A stretch of DNA of 64,000 nt. Source: Bugula neritina. Lineage: Eukaryota; Bryozoa; Gymnolaemata; Cheilostomatida; Bugulidae. A model generated the notes under the pieces. That model was not told the origin of the DNA. It saw only the letters and a list, made by a program, of their open reading frames with translations, and made no database searches. Positions 38,621 through 62,600 of the stretch are shown piece by piece. The stretch is from assembly GCA_964035545.1 (NCBI GenBank), contig OZ037768.1, positions 8,919,241 through 8,983,240 on the forward strand, read 5' to 3'. Position 1 is the stretch's first letter. Every line of letters begins with the position of its first letter. The translations under genes and the position numbers were made by a program.

Positions 38621-38658
38621 GTCACGTGACCAGCAGGAATGCTGGCGCTGTTACGTCA
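38621..38658. promoter_or_regulatory. GTCACGTGAC palindrome with nearby TTACGTCA
   Basis: GTCACGTGAC at 38621-38630 is a perfect 10-base palindrome identical to the known CLEAR/TFEB-type E-box consensus. TTACGTCA, a CRE variant, is at 38651-38658. Both lie in a locally CG-richer patch about 0.8 kb upstream of the PKC ATG. Confidence 0.4.
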
Positions 38659-39427
38659 CATTTCCCAGCTCATTTCAAAATCGGCGTTTTGGCTGTTACC
38701 AATCTACACCCTCAACTTCAACTAACTTTTTCTACCTTTGGTCAAATGCTTTTTGTCAATGCATGCTTAGAAAAACACAATATTATGTGTGTTTGACTTA
38801 AATGGCCATTTATTAGACAAGATAGAGCAATTCCATCTGTACAAGCACCCATTTGAAGCAATGGAAACACAGACAGTGTTAGCCCGTAGACAATCTTACT
38901 GTGTTACAATGTTTTTAGTCTCTAACATTGAGTCAAAATTTCGTCTTCTACATTCTCATTTTGTTTAGGTCTGTTTCTATATGCCAACTAATCAACTTTT
39001 CATTTAAAAATATGACTAATTTTAATTCAATTCAACACAATTATCAATATTTAAATTTCAACATAGTCGGTCAAGGGCTTGTACCCTCTGGTAAATACAC
39101 ACTCACACTTGCTTAAACATATTTGTTAGTACATTCCCGTCTTAGTAGCCTAATTTTTATTTTAGTTACAGTAGCTACCTGGATAGATATTTAATACATG
39201 AGTAGTCCTTAATTGTTGTTATTCATTTCTTTTGTCATAGCTTGTTATCATAAATTTCATTTAGAAGAAATAGCGTACTTATTTAAAATAAGGAGCATGC
39301 AGATATTTTTATTTTTCAAGTTTTTTGCATACATTGCGTAAGCCAATAGGAAATGGTTTTTTAGATACCAAGTAGTTGATGATTTTACATGTGCACTTAC
39401 ATTTTTGTTTTGAATGCAGTTTAACTG

Positions 39428-51545
<12,118 letters not shown>

Positions 51546-52454
51546 TTACAAAACTTGAACTTAAATGAAGTATCATGTATATATCTATAAACAATATATA
51601 ACATTGGTTTTATAGATTTATATTTATAACAGTTTTCTCCTGTTTTATAAATATTCATTGCATATTATTCATTCCATAGATTTCACAGTCAATTCTAGGA
51701 TTTCTACTCACTAACATGTCAAAATTTCATTCTGCTGAAATATATTTTATAATGTTCATACAGTTTCTGCAATGTAGTTTAAAATTAACAATTGATGTTT
51801 GCATTGATTTGACTACCTTTTTGTTGCTAGTTATTGTTATTTTTTGGATTATTTTTATTTCATGTTATAACTCATTTGTAATAGTTGTCTTTTTTAATTA
51901 TTGAATAGTTCATTCCAACTGGTGTTTTTTTACAAATTTTTTGGTGTCAGTGCAAATAATTGAAGCTATGCCTCGCCTTGCAAGTGTCTAAAGATTATGA
52001 TGGATCATGCTTATTCTAAAAAAATGAGGATATAAGATCTTTATTTGAAGATATTATAAATATATTCTAGACTATTCGCTGCTACATCAGTTTTGGTAAA
52101 TTTTCCAATAGCCTAATTGGTGACCCATAGGAACTCAAGGGTAAATTGCTTTCTTCTGCAAGGGTGTGGCTACTGATGAACATGAGGATAGCAAGTGTTG
52201 GTTTCATCCAACAGATGTGGTATTGATTGTCAATCCAATTTAGGATTAGTTGCCACAAAATATGTAATTAAAATTTTAAGCAAAACAAATTTTAGTTATA
52301 TATAATCGGCTCATCATGTGTGCATAATTAAGATAGCTAAATAGTTCCATGTCAGATTTAATATTGCTATTATTGAAAAATAAAAATAGAGTCTATTTAA
52401 CAAGAAAATTCTTCAACTTGTTTTATGCAATATGTAAGTGATACATTTAAAATT
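51546..52454 (+). other. PKC 3' flank / 3' UTR
   Basis: AT-rich non-coding sequence after the PKC TAA stop. AATAAA at 52379-52384 is a candidate poly(A) signal, implying a 3' UTR of about 0.85 kb. No other feature is seen. Confidence 0.45.
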
Positions 52455-52765
<311 letters not shown>

Positions 52766-52795
52766 AATATATCTTTACGAGCTAGCAATTTGATT

Positions 52796-53017
<222 letters not shown>

Positions 53018-53165
53018 TGTTAGTTAAAACAATGTACATATTTTATGGAGCATTGTTTTGTATTAAACAACTCATGCATGTATTTTATTTCCAAAAGCTA
53101 ATGAAAGCTGTACGATAAAAAGAGGCATTGTAACCCAATCTCACATATGTAATAGTGAAGATGTA

Positions 53166-53171
53166 TTTATT
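53166..53171 (-). terminator. Candidate poly(A) signal of the P450 gene
   Basis: AATAAA on the minus strand about 410 bases beyond the P450 stop codon; a second copy is at 53084-53089. Either would give a 3' UTR of about 0.4-0.5 kb. Confidence 0.45.
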
Positions 53172-53578
53172 GCATGCACAGCAAGGTACGGCTTCAAAGC
53201 ATAAAAGGATTTCTAGCAACTATTGTGAATTTGCAGAATTAAATTTTAAATGTTTAAAAATCTAAACATCCTTATATTGAGATTGTATTTAGTTTGAACA
53301 ATTTTGGAACTGGGAATTTGTCTGTAAAGAAGACAACTCTTATCAATTATGAGAAAATTTAGTTTTACAAAAAATTGAGCAGTCAAATGAAATATAAGAA
53401 TGTCTCACAATTTCACTTCCAAAACAGCAGCCTGCTTGGAAAATGGAATGTGAATAACAAAATACACATAAGTTATGTGAGCAAAAATTTTCCTAAAAAT
53501 TAGCACAAATATTTATGAAGATTAAGTATATTACACACAAATTAATACTAAAAAAAATTCTATGCTATCATTTTGCAT

Positions 53579-56500
53579 TTAAAATTTAGGTGAGAAACGA
53601 ACATAACAGTCGGCTTCTGGTTGCTGAACTCCAACTAGATGCATCACATTCTAAAACAGACATGGAAAACTGTGAACAGTTGGCATACACAGACCTAGAA
53701 ATTACATACACTTGACAAACTAACAAAAATAAAAATATTTCATTCCACATTAAAAGAAGCAACGAATTACATGTGAGTAAACCGATAAAACTTAGAATAC
53801 AACATTGTACTCACAGCTTTTGGTAATGTTGATTCCAAGGTCATAGAGTATTTGTGGAAGAGCATAGTGACAATCATATGCAGTTCCATAATGGCATACC
53901 ACCTTCCAGGACACATATACCTTCCACCACCAAAGGCAACAAATCCAGGCAAAAACTCATTTTTGGTGAAATCACACGTAAGCCATCTTTCCTACAAAAT
54001 TTTGTATATCAAAATCAACAAACATTTAAAATTTCAAACATTTTATTACAGTCAAGATTACCTGTTTAAAAATTTAGAGCAATATTGCGTATTTATTGTT
54101 TCATTTTTCTACACACCATCTTTTTTACTTTGTAAAACAATATATACATGGATGGCAGAGAGAACCTGTATTTCCATGTAGTCTACCCTTATGAATAGTT
54201 ATGAAACTATATACTGAAAAATAATGCTCAACGAAAACAACACAAAATTCTGCAACAAGAAATTCCCACAACTAAAGCAGGCAAAATAAAATAATATTTT
54301 GTTTAAAAGCAGAAGTGCAATGTTTTAAATATTGAGTGAGTCAAGACAAACAATATATTTGCGTTTATTTAACTCATGCTGCAAGGTTCATGCCAAGGAA
54401 GCAGCTGTGGTCTAAGGGTTGGAGCGTTTGCATAGCAAACACGAAGTCATGGGTTCAAAGGCCATTGGTGATGTCAGGAAGGGCATCCAGACATAATTGC
54501 TCCTGTGCCCCATCTGAATAAGTCCTTAGCCCGAGTTAACAAAAATCCTTTCTATCAGGGGTTTCTCACAAGAATGGTGACTATAAACTTGTGTAAGAGT
54601 CATGTCATGTCAATAACAGGATATGTGGTTCTGAAGTCCATACAACAGCAAACTTGTCTAGATTTGTGTCAAGAATTTCAAATACATTCCTTTACTGCCT
54701 CTATTAATATACCTTATTTATAATAGAAAAGAAAATCATTCAATGAAGTACTCAAACTATTTTAAAATACTCTATACTCAATCTAAATTTGCTGGTATGA
54801 ACACATCAATGGAATTGTAGAAATAGTAAGAAACATAAACTTGCATCTGCTTAGGGAAATGCTGTCAATTCCATTGACCAACCAAAAATAGTGTTTTACT
54901 TTAGTCTACTTCAAATATGGTTCTAATATTTGCTCCTCAAATGTTTCATGAAAATTGGCCAACATAAGTAAGATTTGTGTGTTCAGGCTGACAAACTAAA
55001 CTGCAGCATACACTTGTGCAGAATATAAAATATACATCGCACTAACAGGCATATACTTCTCAGCATCAGGGAAATACTTCTCATTACGGTGTGTCCAGTG
55101 AGGAGAGAGAAACAACAAATCTCCAGCTGGTACGTTGTAACCCTAAAGAAGGAAATGAAACATTGAACAAGTTTAAAGTAGATCCGGATATACTATTTGT
55201 AGAAACAGTTGATGCCAGCTAAAAATAAAAGGTAAAAATATTTCATTTGATGCTAGCTTTTAGATAGTTTGACATGCTTGCAAATATTTATGATACACTA
55301 CATATACACGCACGCACGCATGCACACGCATATGTACTATATATACTTTACATACATTTACAGTACGCTGTACACTAGTTGGTCTGAAATTTATATACCA
55401 ACACAGTCAAAACTAAAAAGATCTGTAAATCAGTTGACAATGTATAACATATTTATAGCCAAATTAAAAATAAAATATAAACATTAGATAAATAAACTTA
55501 TTGGAGTTTTCAGAATATATAGTAATCATGCAACAACACTGCAGCGCTTGGACTTCTTATCAGCTTTAGGAAAGGATGATATTATTTCTCAGAGATATGC
55601 AAAAAAACCAATACATAGCGTGAAATTTATTAGTTACCTTCACATTGAATGACTTGACAACCATTCTGGTGATAACTCCGGGAGATCTGATTCGGATAGC
55701 TTCAAGGAAGCAACACCTAATGTACTTTAGTTTCTCAAACGTTGCTGTATTATATTCAAGATTCCCTAAAAGAAGAAGACAATTTCAAACTTCTAAAAAT
55801 TGAACAGAAAATTAAGGCAAATTATAAAAGGTTTATCAATAATACAACTTGAATTTAGTATCTCTATCATATCAGTTTTAGAGATTTCTAAGATGTAATA
55901 GTAAAATAATATGTTGTAAGAGTGATAAATTCTCTTAAAGTTGAATACAAAATAAATACCAGATGAATCCTGAGCAGCAGAAATCTCTTTAATGACTCTG
56001 TCGTGAACTTTTGGGTCATTTAATATCATAGCAACAGTCCAGAAGGTAATCTAAACATATAGATGAGTGTTTAATGAATCATTTACAGGCAAACACAAAT
56101 CACATGATAGGAAAAAATAGCTGATGCAAAATAATTCATACTCACAGGAATAGCATTAGCCAAGCTAGCCCAAAGCATGAGCAAGCTATAGTTGGCACCA
56201 TGCTCTTTATCTACCATCTCATACAGTGACTTGAGAACTGTCTAAATAAAACACATAGTAACATAGTGTATTATCGGTAGTAGGGCAGTGGCAAGATAGC
56301 AGTAGCAAGATAGCAGCAGCAGTAGCAGGAACAGCAGCAGTAGTAGCAGTAGTAGTAAAAATATGGTGAAAAAGTTGGTGTGCACTAACAAAATGACTAA
56401 TGACAAAATGCCCAGCATAAGCCATTTAAATGAATGATGCTGTTCAAAACCAAACTCTTCAAAATTATTGGCAATCACTGGCTTTCCATGGATCGATCTC

Positions 56501-58402
56501 AGATCGATTTTAGCGAGATCGATCCATGGAAAGCCGGTGAATATGTATTGAATAGAACCCTTGAACCATTGCCAGCCATGGTTATAAAGTAAATTGAAAG
56601 AATTACAGGAAGTGATAAAATTATTAGTTTAAAAGTTTTACTTACATTATCAGTTGACTTAATTTTGAGTATAGCCTTTCTGAACACATTAAGCAGCCAT
56701 TGTTTAGATTGAGCCCATTTACTAAAATTGAATATCATTTCATTATATTTTCATTATTATTATTTCATGTATTTTCATATTGAACATATGGAGTACTCCA
56801 TATATCAATTTTACAACCGGCACATCATATAAAGACTAGTCACTCTGATATAGATTACACAATGCAAAAGCTTAGAAAATGTATTTCTTGTACATACCAA
56901 CCAAGTGAAAAAGGAATGCTGTTAATTAATTTTAAGCCTGAAACTGTAACTTGAATCTTTATAAATAAGTAAGATAGACATTTTAACTGTCTGAGCATAA
57001 ACTTATCAAAGAGCCATTTGGCTCATTTAGCTACAAATTTCTAGTACTTTTGTATATAATTTCTTATAAAAATGAACATTTTTCAACATGATCAAACAAT
57101 TAGACAAGCGCTCAATCATTTAAATATTCACCGGTGAAGTTTAGCTATGTTTGTTTTTAATACTATTATAGCTACTATTTCCACAGATCTATGACGTAGA
57201 ATAAGCCCACATCACAACTAGTACAATCAATGCAACATGATTGACACATGATCTGTAGTACATATTTAATAACAAATAAAATGCAAGTTCAAGCAACAAG
57301 ACCCACCGTATAAACATATGAGGAATTTGTGTTCCATACTCAAACTGGTCATCAAACGCCACAAAATTCACCATGAGCTTTTTCATTGACTCCTCATTGT
57401 GTATTGGTAGGACATCTTCTCCAAACAGATTTCGTATCACAGAAGGATACATGATCAGTCTGATAACTTCATTGAGCTCGCAACTCCCTACATGTGCGTC
57501 AAAGTATCAAATCACATGAAACTTCTGTAGTTAAGTTGCTGATTATTACTTCCGGTAGAACACAAACACTATGCGCAGTTTTACAAAGTCAAAGAAAATC
57601 ATTATAAGCTAATGAATTTAAAAATATTAGATTACTCTTATTATTCTACGTTTACCTGCTAAGCTCATTTCTGTAAGTCTACGCTCAAACTGAGTTTGCA
57701 AATCTTTGCTATGAGAAGGCAGTTGATTTGTTGCTAGTTTACCCTTCATCAAGTCATGAATATTTGTATGATGAGTAAGGAATGATTCACTTGGTATAGA
57801 TGCTGCAAAATAAAAGTGTTCATACAGAGTGTATTGCAAAATCATAATATTTCATATCGTATTGGAGATTAGCGGCTCAGAGTATGTAAACAACTTGCTT
57901 CAGCTTTACAATAATGAAGAGAGATCAAATTGGAGGAATACTCACCAGCATTGGCAACGAAAAGGTGAACAGCTTTCTGAAAATCTACGTGTTGTGATTG
58001 CATAAAATATTTGTTATAGTCCTCCTCATCTGTCAAATAAGTCATCCTCTTTCCACCAATGTACAGCGTATACACAGGGCCAAGCTATAGAATGCAAAAA
58101 TTATTGCAGACTGAGCTAGTACAGTTTATAGCGATTATTTATTGAAAATACAATACTTCAAATAGTTTAGACAGCAAATAGTGAACTCTGACCTTTCGAT
58201 GCATTTTTTCTATAAAGTTCAGAGGTTCTTTTCCAAACTCGATAGCGCAACCAAGAAACGGCATCCAGCCAGAATAGCATGGTGGAAGTTTGAGCACAGA
58301 GTAAAGTCGTTTTCTTTTGTACACCTGTGCTGCGATGTAGAGTAACAGGCCAATGATGGCCGGAAAAAACAACCACTCCTTTGCATTAAATTCCTGTGCC
58401 AT
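53579..58402 (-). CDS. CYP39A1: Cytochrome P450, CYP39A1-like oxysterol 7-alpha-hydroxylase (11 exons, 470 aa)
   Basis: Exons (minus): 58402-58193, 58084-57946, 57802-57656, 57487-57307, 56721-56646, 56241-56146, 56050-55960, 55765-55638, 55142-55047, 53991-53815, 53650-53579. The sum is 1413 nt with every phase closing; human CYP39A1 is of nearly the same length (469). Seen: N-terminal membrane anchor about 11-27, then the proline-rich LPPCYSGWMPFLG (39-51); I-helix LMLWASLANAIPITFW (272-287), which, like the CYP7/CYP8/CYP39 group, lacks the usual acidic-Thr pair; ExxR at E335-R338; PERW (388-391); heme loop FGGGRYMCPG with ligand Cys415; C-terminal LVGVQQPEADC. From knowledge of the family: ER-bound 7-alpha-hydroxylation of 24-hydroxycholesterol in bile-acid synthesis. 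In an invertebrate the true substrate is unknown, so only an oxysterol-type hydroxylase is inferred. Intron 9 carries a SINE. Confidence 0.93.
54397..54540 (+). mobile_element. tRNA-derived SINE in P450 intron 9
   Basis: An A-box-like TGGTCTAAGGGTTGG and a B-box-like GGGTTCAAAGGCC are spaced as in a tRNA head. The body ATGTCAGGAAGGGCATCCAG followed by CATAATTGCTCC is, from memory, a tail module recurring in many metazoan SINEs. It is antisense to the P450 gene. No poly(A)-like or short tandem tail was clearly defined, so the 3' end is approximate. Confidence 0.65.
56277..56359. repeat. Degenerate AGC/AGT trinucleotide repeat in P450 intron 5
   Basis: Runs of AGCAGCAGT, AGTAGTAGC and similar triplets with interruptions such as AAGAT and AGGAAC. 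It sits just upstream of P450 exon 6 on the transcribed strand, where it reads as CTG/CTA-type repeats close to the acceptor. Confidence 0.85.
56475..56540. repeat. 26-bp stem, 14-bp loop fold-back in P450 intron 5
   Basis: 56480-56500 (GGCTTTCCATGGATCGATCT plus C) is the exact reverse complement of 56515-56535; allowing one G-T pair the stem extends to 56475/56540. The loop is AGATCGATTTTAGC. No flanking direct repeat is evident. Confidence 0.9.
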
Positions 58403-59384
58403 TTCCCTTCCTCTAAAACAGCAAAAGCTTAAAATAAGACTTTAAAGGAATTTCAATTATACTTAGTCAAAAGCAAAATGAACATGTGGTTATGTTTGCA
58501 TCCCAACATTTTAGTTGCAAATTTAGAACTTTTCATTCTGAAAAAAAAACTGTACCAACAACTGCGTTTTAATAGTCTTTTACTGATATTTTAGTTGAGT
58601 CTCAAGTAGACATAAAAATAAATCACATCAATAGGTTTACAGTGCAAACTTTTATTTTCAAAAATTTTCCCTCACCTAGCATTTTCAACACCATTAGAAA
58701 TTTGACACCTAGAGATTCTAACAAGCATGATTTTTTGCACACTGTTTAAATAAATATTTTCTACAATATAGGGAAAACCATTTTAACACTATTCAATCCT
58801 AAATAAAATGTTTAAATGACGAAATTTCTACTCCTTCAATACATAATTTATATATCTTTATGCAGAATAGATTCAGTAGTTGTAGAGCTTTCCAATCACA
58901 CGAACAAGTGCTAAAAGTAAATCACAAGAAGACACATAAAAAAATTTTCAATGGCTATAGTTTATACAAAATCCTTTATTGTATATAATTTAAAAATAAT
59001 TACATGTGTTTAATTACTGTTTATGGACTGTTTGTGACATATAAATTACATACAAATGAAGACCAGCCATAATACAACATGAAAAATAAGGATTTTGCTT
59101 TAATTAAAATCTGCTGCTAGCTGTCAACCATTAAGTCCACAACACTACAGATATCAAATGATTAATTATGCTTGTTTCAAACAATAAATTCAATTTGATA
59201 AACTCTAGGGCCTAGGCTATATTTTACAAGTGATGCCCAAAATTATTGAATACGGCAAGTGTTATAAAAAGATAGTTCAACAACATTAGGATAAGCATGA
59301 CAGTTACTGCTGCAACAACAGTTTTATTACAATTGGAACAGAGTATAAAAAGTGGTGTATCAAGTTACATTTTTAAAATATCAG
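58403..59384. other. P450 upstream region
   Basis: Non-coding sequence between the P450 ATG and the retrotransposon. It should contain the P450 promoter, transcribed leftwards, but no clear TATA/CCAAT combination was identified. Position 59380-59384 (ATCAG) is one copy of the retrotransposon target duplication. Confidence 0.5.
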
Positions 59385-59616
59385 TGTTTTATGTTGATTT
59401 GTGATATTATTTCAGCTATCGTGAAAAGACAGAACGTGCTCGAGTTAGTTGATAAACGTAAGAGGCCGAAGCCGTGATTTATTACCACAATATATATACA
59501 CGAAAATACTAAAACTATTACAATAAGTGATACAATTAATTATTAAGATTAAGACAAAAAATAGTAAAATAATAAAATAACAAATTAGAAATAAATGTTT
59601 ACATGAACACCGAACA
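59385..59616 (-). repeat. 3' LTR
   Basis: 232 bp, TGTT...AACA on the minus strand, same length and by-eye sequence as the 5' LTR. On the transcribed strand it contains TATATATA followed shortly by AATAAA (GGTAATAAATCACGG), so promoter and polyadenylation signals lie close together. Its inner edge lies next to the polypurine tract; its outer edge is 983 bases from the P450 ATG. Confidence 0.97.
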
Positions 59617-59625
59617 TCTCCCACA
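59617..59625 (-). other. Polypurine tract
   Basis: TGTGGGAGA on the minus strand directly abuts the 3' LTR, the expected position and composition for the plus-strand primer. It is short and preceded by a T-rich stretch. Confidence 0.7.
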
Positions 59626-59657
59626 GAATAGAAAAAAGCTATTTAGATATGATTGTT

Positions 59658-62600
59658 TTAAGAGGGCACATAGTCTGCCATCCAACTAGGTGGCTTCCGT
59701 TCTCTGGTTGAACGTCTTAGATTGTCGCTATGATTGGCGCTCTCGGTGGTGTCAACCTGGGTACTACTAGCGTTTTGTTTAGGATCCTTTGGTGTCTCAG
59801 GACTCGCTGGCTCCGTGACGAGTGGTCTGATGTCTCGCCGGTTTCTCCGAAAGAGGTTGTTGTTAAGTTGTATGGCATAGGCTCTGCTACTCAATTGTTT
59901 GTTAATTTGCGCCTCCTGCCATTTTCTCCGGTGCTGACTCCAGTCTCGAACCAAAACTGGTTGCCCTTCTTTCAGCACTGCCAAATCTCTTGCACCGTCA
60001 TTGCATCTCTGCTGCAGTTTTTCATTGCGGCCCTGCTTTTCCCACCAACCTTGGTTGTTCTCTGTTTCTGGCCGAACTTGTGGGAGTACTGACCTGGTGG
60101 GTCTTCCGATAAGTTGCTGAATTGGGCTGGCCGTCAGGCCTTCTTTGGTGGTGTTGAGATGTTCCAGTAACGCAAGTTCGGGCTCTTCACATCTGCGGAG
60201 TATACGTTTGGCTATCTTCACAGCAGACTCTGCCTTCCCATTGGACTGAGGATGATATGGAGAGCTGGTGGTGTGTGTGAAATTCCATGATTGGCTGAAA
60301 GTGGAAAACTGGTGCGAGGTAAACTGTGGTCCGTTGTCAGTGTGAACCTGTCTGGGTATTCCCAGGCGTCCAAAACAGCGCTTTATGGAGTTGATAACAG
60401 CCTCTGCTGTTTGGTTGTCCAGTCGGTCATATTCAAGGTAGTCAGTCGTATAGTCAACAATAGTAATGTAGTGAGTGTGATTGTATTCAAACAAGTCAAT
60501 TCCTACTTTGGTCCAGGGTTGTTGGGGAACTGTGTGGAGTAAAAGTGTTTCCTTCTGTTGCCGGGGAGCATCCAGTTGACATTGTCGACAGTTAGCAATA
60601 TTGTTTTTGATGTCATTGGTGATGCCAAGCCAAAACACTGTGTGGCGGGCACGTCTTAGTGTGGAGTTAATCCCATTATGGCCGGTGTGAAGTAGTTGGA
60701 GAAACTTTCTCTGGAGTGTCTTTGGAATAATGGCTCTTAGTCCTTTGTAAACAATGCCATTGTCAATAGATAGTTCGTCCTGAAAGTGTTTGTACTTGTC
60801 GTGAGTTGTGCAGTTGGCAATGTTCCAGTCATGTTTAATAAGGTTTGTCAGTGTCATAAGTTCATTGTCCTGTGCAGTAGCAGTCCTAATGTTGTCAATT
60901 AAGTCGTCACAAACAGGAGCATCATTATTTTGAGAGTCAATGTGAAAAATGTGTTCTGGTAGTTGTTGATAGTTGGGGGAGTCAAAGTATGAGTCTCTTG
61001 AGAGTAAGTCAGCCGTGATCTGTTCAGCACCCTTTTGCCAAGTTACCTTAATGTTGGGGTATCTTTGTAAGTGAAGAAGCATAGCCTGCAACCTCCGAGA
61101 TGCCTTATGAATGGATTTCCTGAAAATAGATACAAGGGGTTTGTGGTCAGTTTGGATAGTGACAGCATGGTGACCAAAGATATACTGGTCAAAGCGTTCA
61201 GTGCCAAACACTATGGCAAGGCACTCAAGCTCTAGTGGCACATAGTTCTGTTCCGATTTTGTTAAACTGCGAGATGCATATGCTACAGGCTTGCCTCCTT
61301 GCATGAGTGTTGCACCCACACCAGCATTTGAAGCGTCAGTTTGTATAGTTACTGGCTTGTTGCAGTCAAAGTATTGTAGAGTTTCTGAGTCAGTTAGTAA
61401 GGTCTTCAGTCTATTAAAAGCGTTCATTTGGTCGTCAGTCCAGTGAAAGTCTTGAGCATTGTCTTGTGTCAGTAAACGTCGTAATGGTTCAGATTCCGAT
61501 GCTAGGTTGCTAATAAATTTTGACATGTATGTGATGTGACCAAGGAATCGTTTTACTCCCTGTGGAGATGAGGGAGGTTTCATCTTAAGAATGGCTTTTA
61601 CTTTGTTAGGATCTGGTTTAAGTCCATTAGTTGTCAGTATGTGTCCAATGTAAGGTAGTTCGTCCTGAAGGAAGCGGGATTTTTCCTTGTTCAGTCTCAG
61701 TCCTGTCTGTCGAGCACGTTTGAAGAGCGCTTCAAGGTTTCTATCATGCTCTTTCCTTGTGCTTCCAAAAATTAGGATGTCATCTGCAACTATGGTGATG
61801 CCATCCAGACCAGCAAGATTTTCCGTGAGCCTTCTCTGAAACTCCTCCGGCGCTGATGCAATTCCGAAGGGTAGCCTTAGGTACTTGTACTTTCCTATGG
61901 GAGTCCAGAAAGTTGTCAAGTCTGTAGATTCCTCAGCTAGGGGAATTTGATAGAAACCTTCTTTGGCGTCACACAAGGAGAAAAACTTGGCGCCGTTGAG
62001 TTGTGGCAAAACATCTTCCAATGTTGGCATGACAGCGTGGTTTCGTTTAATTGCTTGATTGAGATTTTGCGGATCTATGCAGATGCGTATCTTTCCATTA
62101 GGCTTGCGCACTGGTTGTAGATGGCTTATCCAGTCTGTAGGTGCTTCTACCTTAGCGACAATTTGACGTTGTTCTAGTTCAAGAATAGTCTTGATGAGAT
62201 CTGATTTCATCGACAAGGGCACCTTCCGCGGTCGGACTTGCACTGGTACAGCTTCAGGTCTTAGCTCTATCCTATATTCCTGTTCAAACTTTCCAAGTCC
62301 GGTAAATATGTCATCAAAGTTAGTCAGTAAAGTCTGAAGGTCTGGGTCAGTAGTGGCAAAGTTTACATTCTCGCTTTTGGTGCTGGGCATTTGTAATAAA
62401 TCCAGGTGCAAACATGATTTCCATGACAGCAAGCTATGTTGGGTGGTTTCCACAACTAGGAATTTTAATGTAGTGTAACATCCTTGCTTGTTTAGTATCT
62501 GTATCCGTGTCCACCCTAGTGGTGCACACTTGCTCTGGTCATATAAAGTTAGTACAGTATCAGTCGGTGTAAGTTTCGGTCTACCTAGCTTGTCGTAGTC

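Larger units (their letters stand above)
34995..39419. other. Divergent intergenic region between the BTB gene (-) and PKC gene (+)
   Basis: No coding exon was found. It contains CRE/E-box motifs next to the BTB start, two opposed CCAAT motifs (ATTGG about 35860, CCAAT about 35898), a simple-sequence stretch (36080-36440), and TATA/CCAAT and CACGTG motifs upstream of PKC. Open frames (35550-35774, 37001-37279, 37603-37845, 38005-38317, 38928-39116) lack protein features. Confidence 0.5.

Noticed and set aside
53767-53814. P450 C-terminus reading through to a stop at 53767
   Set aside because: A GCT|GTGAGT donor ends the exon at 53815, and the next exon (53650-53579) restores the family-typical LVGVQQPE C-terminus.
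54405-54464. tRNA gene at the SINE head
   Set aside because: No closed acceptor stem or clear anticodon loop; followed by a SINE-type body.
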